From: an uncultured Prevotellaceae bacterium
GTDB lineage: Bacteria; Bacteroidota; Bacteroidia; Bacteroidales; Bacteroidaceae
DNA length: 64,000 nt
Direction: 5' to 3'
Assembly (NCBI GenBank): GCA_902770635.1
Contig: CACXTX010000001.1
Span: 1 to 64,000, forward strand
Below the pieces are notes generated by a model, which saw only the letters and a program-made list of their open reading frames with translations, did no database searches and was not told the origin of the DNA. Each line of letters opens with the position of its first letter. Positions within the stretch are counted from its first letter, which is position 1. The position numbers and the translations under genes were made by a program. Positions 36,235 to 43,206 of the stretch are shown piece by piece.

Positions 36235-37035
36235 TTAATATAATGATGTTTCTTTGAGGGGCAGAATGAGCAACATGCGCGTTCCCTTCACATACGATTC
36301 GTCATGTTCCAATGCTCCGCCTAACTTTCGAGCCAGTCGTTGACAAATGCTCAAGTCGAGCTCGGCCTCGTCTGCCATATCCTCCGGATCCTCAAACCAC
36401 GAAAAAAGGTTATTCTTGCGATTCTCAGGAATACCACCGCCCGTGTCCTCCACAAAGAAGGTTATCTGTCTGACATTCTCGGTGGTGTTACATCCCAGTG
36501 TTACAAATCCTTCCTCCGTAAAACGACAAGAGTTAAGAATCAGTTTGTTGATGATGACCTCTATGAGGTGACGGTCGCTTTTGACAAAGAACTCATCGCT
36601 CAACTCGCGCTTGAAGTTCAGTTTGACAGCCTGCCGATGGAAGATGCTGTGCATATTGGCTTCCAGGCAACGCACACAGAGTCCGTTAGGGCTGAACGTT
36701 TCTTCCTTGATTTGGTGACCAAATGTATCGGCTTCAGTAAACAACAGCACTTCGTCGATGAAGGTACCTATCAGGTTGGCGTTATACTGCAACTGGTCAG
36801 CAATGTTACGCTTCTCGTCCTTCGAAATATAGAGATCTTCCTTGGCAAGCACGGAGGCCATCTCAACAACAGACTTCAACGGTGTACGAATTTCACGACC
36901 TACATTATTTAGAAAAGCACGTTTCATGCGATCATTCTTGCGAACCTTGCACAGTTGGCAAGCGACCCTGTAGAGCAAGGCAGCGCAAACAACCAGCGCT
37001 ACTGCCAAAACGATAATAACCACCATTTGCATCAT
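36235..37035 (-). CDS. Histidine-kinase-like protein lacking the phosphoacceptor His
   Basis: 266 residues. One N-terminal membrane segment and no periplasmic sensor. The dimerisation region reads FLNNVGREIRTPL; in active kinases this is (N/S)(V/M)SHEIRTPL. The His is therefore Arg47 (codon CGT at 36895-36897, one transition from CAT). The ATPase domain keeps the N box (INKLILNSCRFTEEG), G1 (VEDTGGGIPENR) and a G2-like end (KGTRMLL). It may be a pseudokinase that binds ATP or heterodimerises. Leader: minus -7 box TAATTTTG at plus 37067-37074. No response regulator is adjacent. Confidence 0.82.
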   Translation of the reverse strand: MMQMVVIIVLAVALVVCAALLYRVACQLCKVRKNDRMKRAFLNNVGREIRTPLKSVVEMASVLAKEDLYISKDEKRNIADQLQYNANLIGTFIDEVLLFTEADTFGHQIKEETFSPNGLCVRCLEANMHSIFHRQAVKLNFKRELSDEFFVKSDRHLIEVIINKLILNSCRFTEEGFVTLGCNTTENVRQITFFVEDTGGGIPENRKNNLFSWFEDPEDMADEAELDLSICQRLARKLGGALEHDESYVKGTRMLLILPLKETSLY

Positions 37036-37066
37036 AGTTCCCTCCTTTTTATATAATATGATGGCG

Positions 37067-37074
37067 CAAAATTA
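37067..37074 (-). promoter_or_regulatory. -7 box of the histidine-kinase-like gene
   Basis: Minus strand TAATTTTG, 32 nt before the ATG. Confidence 0.6.
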
Positions 37075-37126
37075 GGAAAAATTTCGTTTACTTCAAAATT
37101 TTCCCACAATAATTGTTCAAATTATC

Positions 37127-37795
37127 TTATTTCTTGACCCATTTTTCGATGCGGAGCACTCCTTCCGCCACCGAAAAACAGATATCATAGCCCTTGAAAG
37201 GCATGCCGTAAAGGCGTGTCTGGTCGTCGTGATAGTGCGGACGAGGGTCTAAAGCCAAGGCATGTTCCAAAGCATTGGCATCTTCGGGAGCGAACAAGCC
37301 TCGGAGCTCGTCGGGCAACTCCACCTGCAAGTGGTGCCAACGATGTGAGTCCGTGAAACCACCACGGGCCTCGGGGTGACTGTCAACATAGGGCAAATAA
37401 GGCTTGATATCGTATATCGGCGTGCCATCCATGAGGTCGCCCCCCAGCACGTCAATATACGGAGTCTTGGTGTCGATGGCCGCAATCTGCACAGACGATA
37501 GCCCCAGGTTGTTGGGACGGAAGGGGGAACGGGTGGCCCACACCCCCATCCGCTCATTGCCTCCCAGCAGCGGGGGCCTTACCGTTGCATGCTTTTCGGC
37601 ATCCACATTCTGAGAGAATCCCCATATCAGCCACAGATAATCATAGTCCTCCAGTCCTCGCAGTGCCTCGCTATTGGCATATTCCGGCACAAAGCGGATA
37701 CGGCCACGCAACTCGTGGACAATACCACTCTGCCTGGGGATGCCGAACTTCGAGGTGAACGGAGAGTGGAAAAAAGCTATCGGCTCAATCTTCAT
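37127..37795 (-). CDS. tRNA (N6-threonylcarbamoyladenosine37-N6)-methyltransferase TrmO-like
   Basis: 222 residues. TsaA/TrmO fold: IAFFHSPFTSKFGIPRQSG at the N-terminus, LEDYDYLWLIWGFSQN, and the signature TRSPFRPNNLGLS. In E. coli the homologue methylates t6A37 of certain tRNAs using SAM. The ATG overlaps the guaD stop by 4 nt. The sequence is complete. Confidence 0.88.
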   Translation of the reverse strand: MKIEPIAFFHSPFTSKFGIPRQSGIVHELRGRIRFVPEYANSEALRGLEDYDYLWLIWGFSQNVDAEKHATVRPPLLGGNERMGVWATRSPFRPNNLGLSSVQIAAIDTKTPYIDVLGGDLMDGTPIYDIKPYLPYVDSHPEARGGFTDSHRWHHLQVELPDELRGLFAPEDANALEHALALDPRPHYHDDQTRLYGMPFKGYDICFSVAEGVLRIEKWVKK

Positions 37796-39141
37796 ACCAA
37801 TGCTGGCTCTTTGACTTCCTCGCCACGACAGAAGCGATGAACAATCTGGCGGTCGTCACCCACATAGATGAAGCGTTCCAGACGGTGCTGCAGCGAGTAT
37901 TCATCGGGATAAAGCACGGCATCATCGATGACCAGTGCGTCGAACTCGTAACCGGGCTCGAAACTGCCGACCTTTCCGAAGAAGCTGCCTGCCGACTTGG
38001 TGGCAATCCAGAAGGCTTCGGGCAGCGTGAGGAATGCCTTGTCGTGGTCCAATTGGTAGTGCATCTTGCTGACCTGGATGGCATAGACCAGCATGCGGAA
38101 CATGTTGAGGTCGTGACCACCGCTGATGTCGCTGCCCAAGCCGATGCGTACACCCTCGTCAAGCAGAGTACGGATGGGAGCCATGCCTGACGACAGGTTG
38201 AAGTTTGACGTGGGACAGTGGGCTACCATGACGCCATTGCGCTTCATCAGTTCCAGCTCCTGACCCCTGGTCCACACGCAGTGCGCCATGATGGTGGGTG
38301 TCTGTCCGAAGAGTCCGTATCGATTGTAGGCATCGCCGTAGCTCTCGCTTTCGGGTTCCAGTTCGGCCACCCAGGCAATCTCGGAAGTGTTCTCCGACAG
38401 GTGCGACTGTACGGGCAGCTCGTATTTCTTCGCCATTTCGCCACAGGCTCTCAGCAGTTCCGGTGTACACGACGGCACGAATCTTGGAGTGATAATAGGA
38501 CGGACAAGGGGAGGAAGTGAAGAGTGAAGAGTGAAGAGTGAAGAATCTACACTTCGATCATGAGTCGAAACATTTGCATCCGCGATCAAGGACTCTTGGC
38601 CTTCTACATAAGCCTCCACGTCTTCGCAGAGGGCATCAGGACAGTTGCGGTTCATGGCCACCTTGCCGACCAATGCACCCATGCCAGCCTCCTGATACAG
38701 GTGCATCAGCTTGCGGGTGCTCTCGGTATGCACGGTGCCGAAGACGACGCTGCGCATGGTGCCGAACAGCCACTGGGTATGCAGGAAGCGGCGATACATG
38801 CGCTCGGCATAGTGGATGTCGGCATACTTCGACTCCTCGGGGAAGGTGTAGTTCTGTAGCCACGGCAGCAGTTCCAGATCCATTGCAACACCCTGATTAT
38901 GTACCTGAGGCGCATGGACATGCATATCGTTCATGGCCGGAATGAGCAGCTTGTTGCCGAAGTCAATAAGCTCATAATCAGGCTGAGAACTGGGGGCTGA
39001 GGACTGAGGGAAGAGTTCGTCCAAGCTGGATGCCACGCCCGTCACCTTACCGTCTTCCACTGCGACATATCCGTTCTCCAACACCTCGAAACGTGTTTTC
39101 TCCTTCGTAAAGAGAATGTGTGCCTTATATACCTTTTTCAT
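37792..39141 (-). CDS. guaD: Guanine deaminase (amidohydrolase superfamily)
   Basis: 449 residues from ATG 39141. Metal-binding motif PAMNDMHVHAPQVHNQG (HxH), VRPIITPRFVPSCTPEL, VQSHLSENTSEIAWV, MAHCVWTRG and LGSDISGGHDLNMF (final metal Asp). The HAPQ/HFPQ context and PIITPRF are typical of guanine deaminase (guanine to xanthine). Two heptamer arrays are translated: near the N-terminus (QSSAPSSQPDYEL; 38983-39010) and in the middle (VDSSLFTLHSSLP; 38517-38544). They fall in loops outside the catalytic motifs. Confidence 0.85.
   Translation of the reverse strand: MKKVYKAHILFTKEKTRFEVLENGYVAVEDGKVTGVASSLDELFPQSSAPSSQPDYELIDFGNKLLIPAMNDMHVHAPQVHNQGVAMDLELLPWLQNYTFPEESKYADIHYAERMYRRFLHTQWLFGTMRSVVFGTVHTESTRKLMHLYQEAGMGALVGKVAMNRNCPDALCEDVEAYVEGQESLIADANVSTHDRSVDSSLFTLHSSLPPLVRPIITPRFVPSCTPELLRACGEMAKKYELPVQSHLSENTSEIAWVAELEPESESYGDAYNRYGLFGQTPTIMAHCVWTRGQELELMKRNGVMVAHCPTSNFNLSSGMAPIRTLLDEGVRIGLGSDISGGHDLNMFRMLVYAIQVSKMHYQLDHDKAFLTLPEAFWIATKSAGSFFGKVGSFEPGYEFDALVIDDAVLYPDEYSLQHRLERFIYVGDDRQIVHRFCRGEEVKEPALV
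38517..38544 (-). repeat. Heptamer array GTGAAGA x4 inside guaD
   Basis: Four exact copies of GTGAAGA on the plus strand, 28 nt, encoding SSLFTLHSS on the coding strand. Confidence 0.92.
38983..39010 (-). repeat. Heptamer array CTGAGGA-type x4 inside guaD
   Basis: CTGAGAA, CTGGGGG, CTGAGGA, CTGAGGG: 28 nt on the plus strand, encoding PQSSAPSSQP on the coding strand. Confidence 0.88.
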
Positions 39142-39174
39142 ATTGTTAGATTTAAAATTGTTAGTTATATGGCG

Positions 39175-39234
39175 CAAAGATAATGATTTTTCCCGACTTA
39201 TATACGGATATTTCTCAAATAATTTGTACCTTTG
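39175..39234. promoter_or_regulatory. Divergent promoters of guaD and the AI-2E family transporter
   Basis: Minus TATCTTTG (39175-39182) and plus TACCTTTG (39227-39234). Confidence 0.7.
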
Positions 39235-39261
39235 GCCACAAATTGTGTAAATCAGACTCTC

Positions 39262-40347
39262 ATGGAGCAAAAGAAGATTACTTTTGACAGTTTTATACGC
39301 GGTGTGATAACCCTTGTTATCGTAGTAGGTTTCATCATGCTGCTCAAAAGGCTGAGCACGGTGCTGCTGCCATTCTTCCTAGCATGGCTCATAGCCTACC
39401 TGCTGTTTCCGATGGTCAAGTTCTTCCAGTACCGCTGTCGGCTGAAGTACCGCATTCTGGGCATCCTGTGTACGTTCGTCACGCTTGGTGCCGTATTTGC
39501 CGGCCTTTCCTTCCTCATCGTGCCACCGATGATTGAAGAGTGCGAGCGTGTGAAGGACCTTCTGATCACCTACGTTGCCAAGGACTCGTTCATGAGCAAT
39601 ATCCCGAACATGATAGAGGAGTTCATCCACGAGAACATCACGACCGAGGATGTCAAGTCGCTCGTCACACAGGAGGGCTTTGTGGAGGCCATCAAACAGG
39701 CCGTTCCCAAGGTGTGGCACGTCATCACGCAGTCTATCAACATCCTGACGAGCATGTTTATGATGACGATGGTGGTCATCTACACGCTGTTCATCCTGCT
39801 GGACTACGAGGCGTTCTCCAACGGCTGGGTGGAGATGCTGCCCCTGCGCTTCCGCCATTTTGCCGTGAAGCTGGTGTCGGACGTGGGCCAGGGCATGAAC
39901 AAGTATTTCCGCGGCCAGGGTCTGGTAGCCTTCTGCGTGGGTGTGCTGTTCAGCATTGGTTTCCTGATTATCGACTTCCCGATGGCCATCGGCCTGGGCA
40001 TGTTCATCGGACTGCTGAACATGGTGCCCTACCTGCAGTTGATAGGCTTCATCCCCGTCACCGTGCTGGCGGTGGTCAAGGCAGCCGACACGGGCGAGAG
40101 TTTCTGGCTCATCATGCTGGGTGCCATCATAGTGTTTGTCGTGGTGCAGATTATCCAGGACACCATTCTCACGCCCCGAATCATGGGCAAGGTCATGGGC
40201 CTCAACTCGGCCATCATCCTGCTGTCGCTCTCCATCTGGGGGTCGCTGCTGGGCATTATGGGCATGATTATCGCACTGCCGATGACGACGCTGATTATCA
40301 CGTACTATCAGGACTACGTCATCAATAAGAAAAGAGGTGAGAGGTGA
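39262..40347 (+). CDS. AI-2E (PerM) family transporter
   Basis: 361 residues from ATG 39262. A TTG at 39232 lies in the -7 box and is rejected. About eight membrane segments: FIRGVITLVIVVGFIMLLKRL, VLLPFFLAWLIAYLLFPMV, and the family C-terminal DTILTPRIMGKVMGLNSAI. Members export small molecules such as AI-2 or act as Na+/H+ antiporters; the function here is open. The stop lies in a two-unit GAGGTGA repeat. Confidence 0.88.
   Translation: MEQKKITFDSFIRGVITLVIVVGFIMLLKRLSTVLLPFFLAWLIAYLLFPMVKFFQYRCRLKYRILGILCTFVTLGAVFAGLSFLIVPPMIEECERVKDLLITYVAKDSFMSNIPNMIEEFIHENITTEDVKSLVTQEGFVEAIKQAVPKVWHVITQSINILTSMFMMTMVVIYTLFILLDYEAFSNGWVEMLPLRFRHFAVKLVSDVGQGMNKYFRGQGLVAFCVGVLFSIGFLIIDFPMAIGLGMFIGLLNMVPYLQLIGFIPVTVLAVVKAADTGESFWLIMLGAIIVFVVVQIIQDTILTPRIMGKVMGLNSAIILLSLSIWGSLLGIMGMIIALPMTTLIITYYQDYVINKKRGER
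40334..40347 (+). repeat. Two-unit heptamer GAGGTGA at the transporter stop codon
   Basis: GAGGTGA twice; the second contains the stop codon. Confidence 0.55.
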
Positions 40348-40383
40348 GATTTAAATTTAATAAAAGTAAATAATATAAGCAAC

Positions 40384-41472
40384 ATGAAAAAAACTAGCTT
40401 TATCAAGGCGACACTCGCTGTCGCAATGGCTGTGTTCAGCAGTACCGCAGCCATGGGGCAATCGAAGTCGGACAAGAAGGACATCGACTGGATGAAGGAG
40501 ATTACCAGCCGCGTGACCCTCAACGGCTATGCACAGGGCGGCTACTCGTACAGCGATGCCAACGGCAAGACCACGTCCGACTTTAACCTGAAGCGCACCC
40601 TGCTCTGGGCCAAGGCCCGCATTACCGACCGCTGGTCGTTCCTCTTCATGCACGACTTCTCGAGTGTCGTACAAGAATTCTACACCGACTTTCGCATTTC
40701 GAAAGACAACGCACTGGCCGTCCGTCTCGGACAATTCAAGCACTCTTACTCTATGGAGAACCCCCTGTCGCCCACCGCGCTCGAACTGGTGGACGTCTAT
40801 TCGCAGGCAGTGCTCTTCCTGGCCGGCGAGGGTCCCGACCCGCTGCACGGCGTGAACTACGGTCGCGACATGGGACTGATGGTCTATGGCAACCTGTTTG
40901 ACGACAAGATACACTACGAACTGGCCGTGATGAACGGTCAGGGCATCAACCGCCGCGACGGCAACAGCGACAAGGACGTGATAGCCCATCTGGAGTACAA
41001 GCCCGTAACTGGACTGCGCGTGGTGGTTACGGGTCAGAAGGGCCGCGGCCATGCCGTCAACAAGCAGCAGGTGGAGTGGAACCCTGACATCAAGGAGGGC
41101 GACGACTACCGCCGCGACCGCTACAGCGTAGGTGTGGAGTGGAAGACTGGACAGTATGCGCCCGGCAAGTACAAAGAGGCTCGCCCCATCAGCATCCGAA
41201 CTGAGTGGCTGGGTGGCAAGGACGGCGACGTAGGCAGCATGGGCGGCTACATCACCACGGCCATCCCCGTCTATCAGGGGTTGGACATCGTAGCTTCTGC
41301 CGACTACTTCGACCGCAACACAGACATGAAGTACCGCCAGACGCAGGCCACCGCGGGTGTGCAGTACTGGTTCTACAAGAAGTGCCGCGTGCAGTTGCAG
41401 TACACCCGTACCTGGAGCAAGTTCCAGAAGGACTACAACTGGATTCAAGGACAAGTGCAAGTAGCGTTTTAA
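40384..41472 (+). CDS. Porin, phosphate-selective O/P type
   Basis: 362 residues. A signal peptide ends at AAMGQ. The beta-barrel pattern includes VTLNGYAQGGYSYSDANGK, FLFMHDFSSVVQEFYTDF and VRLGQFKHSYSMENPLSP, which is typical of OprO/OprP-like porins, and ends in VAF. It forms a channel in the outer membrane. It lies 36 nt after the AI-2E family gene and upstream of a sodium:solute symporter. Confidence 0.85.
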   Translation: MKKTSFIKATLAVAMAVFSSTAAMGQSKSDKKDIDWMKEITSRVTLNGYAQGGYSYSDANGKTTSDFNLKRTLLWAKARITDRWSFLFMHDFSSVVQEFYTDFRISKDNALAVRLGQFKHSYSMENPLSPTALELVDVYSQAVLFLAGEGPDPLHGVNYGRDMGLMVYGNLFDDKIHYELAVMNGQGINRRDGNSDKDVIAHLEYKPVTGLRVVVTGQKGRGHAVNKQQVEWNPDIKEGDDYRRDRYSVGVEWKTGQYAPGKYKEARPISIRTEWLGGKDGDVGSMGGYITTAIPVYQGLDIVASADYFDRNTDMKYRQTQATAGVQYWFYKKCRVQLQYTRTWSKFQKDYNWIQGQVQVAF

Positions 41473-41606
41473 TGAGTAATGAATAATTAGTAATGAGTAA
41501 TTGTGATTACCATGTATGATGAATTCCCTACCCGATGTGGATTATGCCGCCTGCGGTGAAATCATAATTACTAATTACTCATTACTAATTACTAATTTTA
41601 TATAAA
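41471..41606. repeat. Heptamer arrays in inverted orientation flanking a 54-bp core
   Basis: Left array AGTAATG, AATAATT, AGTAATG, AGTAATT, GTGATTA (41475-41509). Right array ATAATTA, CTAATTA, CTCATTA, CTAATTA, CTAATTT (41564-41598). The arms are complementary over about 24 bp and enclose a core with CCGCCTGCGG. Confidence 0.85.
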
Positions 41607-43130
41607 ATGATTATAAAGATACTTTTGACCATCATCTTCCTGGCCGTGATGGTAGGCGTGGGACTCTACTCCCGCAAGCAGGCCAGCAGTGTGGACGGTT
41701 TCGTACTTGGCGGACGCGCCGTGGGCCCTTGGCTGACGGCCTTTGCCTACGGAACGAGTTATTTCTCGGCTGTGGTCTTCGTGGGCTATGCCGGACAATT
41801 TGGATGGAAGTACGGTCTGTCCAGCACGTGGATTGGTGTGGGCAATGCCGTCATCGGCTCGCTCTTGGCGTGGCTGTTCTTAGGACGTCGCACCAAGCTG
41901 ATGACGCAGCACATAGAAAGCCGCACTATGCCCGACTTCTTCGGCACACGTTTCTCCAGTCAGGGACTGCGCGTAGTGGCGTCGGTCATTGCCTTCGTGT
42001 TCCTTATCCCCTACACGGCGGGAGTCTATAAGGGCATCTCCACCCTCTTCGAGATGGGCTTCGGCATCCCCTACGAATACTGTGTCATCATCATGGCTAT
42101 CCTCACCGCCGTCTATGTCATCCTCGGAGGCTACAAGGCCACAGCCATGAACGACTTCATCCAGGGCATCATCATGCTCTTCGGCATCGTCATCGTCATT
42201 GCTGCCGTCTTGAACACACAGGGCGGACTGACTGCCGCTTTCGACAAGATGGCAGCCCTGCCCTCTGATGCCGATGCCAGTGTGAATGGCGGCTTTGCCT
42301 CACTCTTCGGCCCCGACCCGTGGGGACTGCTGGGCGTGGTCATCCTGACCTCGCTGGGCACGTGGGGACTGCCCCAGATGGTAGGCAAGTTCTACTCCAT
42401 CACCGACGAGAGTGCCATCCGCCGCGGCACCGTCATCTCCACCGTCTTCGCCTTCATCGTGGCTGGCGGTTGCTACTTCCTGGGCGGTTTTGGCCGTCTG
42501 TTCGGCATGTCCCCCGTGCTGCCCAGCGGCAAGTTGGCCTTCGACAGCATAGTGCCCTCCATGCTTGTCACGCTGCCCGACGTCATCATAGCCCTGGTGG
42601 TGCTGCTGGTCCTTTCGGCATCCATGTCCACACTGGCCTCGCTGGTGCTCACGTCCAGTTCGACCATGACGCTGGACCTCATCTACCGTGACAAGAAGTC
42701 GCTGCCCGGCGAGGTGCAGGAGGGCAGCATCGACGACGAGGTTTCTGAGAAGGTGGAACGCCGCAAGGTAGTCATCATGCGCGTGCTCATCGTCTTCTTC
42801 ATTACCATCTCGCTCATGATAGCGCTCAACCCGCCGACGTTCATTGCCCAACTGATGGGCATCTCGTGGGGAGCCCTGGCCGGAGCCTTCCTCGCCCCCT
42901 TCATGCTGGGTCTCTACTGGCGCGGCGTCACCACGGCCAGCGTCTGGGCCTGCTTCGTGTGGGGTGTGGGCATCACCGTTGTCAACATGATGCTGGGCAA
43001 TCCCATCAACCCCATCAACTGCGGCGCCATCGCCATGGTGGGCGGATTCCCCGTAGTATGGCTCGTCAGCCTGCTGACGCCCAAGATGAACCGCAACCTG
43101 GTCAACAGCATCTTCGAGTGTTATAAATAG
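41607..43130 (+). CDS. Sodium:solute symporter (SSS/PutP-like)
   Basis: 507 residues, about thirteen membrane segments. It starts MIIKILLTIIFLAVMVGVGLYS and has the typical RTMPDFFGTRF, VYVILGGYKATAMNDFIQG and the Na+-site helix LVVLLVLSASMSTLASLV. It imports a solute with Na+; the substrate is unknown. The gene lies between a porin and the peptidylarginine-deiminase-like gene. Confidence 0.92.
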   Translation: MIIKILLTIIFLAVMVGVGLYSRKQASSVDGFVLGGRAVGPWLTAFAYGTSYFSAVVFVGYAGQFGWKYGLSSTWIGVGNAVIGSLLAWLFLGRRTKLMTQHIESRTMPDFFGTRFSSQGLRVVASVIAFVFLIPYTAGVYKGISTLFEMGFGIPYEYCVIIMAILTAVYVILGGYKATAMNDFIQGIIMLFGIVIVIAAVLNTQGGLTAAFDKMAALPSDADASVNGGFASLFGPDPWGLLGVVILTSLGTWGLPQMVGKFYSITDESAIRRGTVISTVFAFIVAGGCYFLGGFGRLFGMSPVLPSGKLAFDSIVPSMLVTLPDVIIALVVLLVLSASMSTLASLVLTSSSTMTLDLIYRDKKSLPGEVQEGSIDDEVSEKVERRKVVIMRVLIVFFITISLMIALNPPTFIAQLMGISWGALAGAFLAPFMLGLYWRGVTTASVWACFVWGVGITVVNMMLGNPINPINCGAIAMVGGFPVVWLVSLLTPKMNRNLVNSIFECYK

Positions 43131-43168
43131 GAGTTGAGGAGTAAGGAGTTGAGGAGTAAGGAGTAAAG
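43131..43168 (+). repeat. GGAGTTGA/GGAGTAA tandem tract
   Basis: GGAGTTGA and GGAGTAA alternate for 38 nt directly after the symporter stop. The same tract occurs at 36183-36222. Confidence 0.8.
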
Positions 43169-43206
43169 TAGAAAACAAATAATTAACTTATTAAAACCAA
43201 AGTTCT

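Noticed and set aside
39232..39234. TTG start of the AI-2E family transporter
   Set aside because: It lies inside the -7 box TACCTTTG; ATG 39262 is the plausible start.
42300..43178. 292-residue minus-strand frame rich in His, Asp and Gly
   Set aside because: Shadow of the GC-rich symporter gene; composition is that of a mirror frame.
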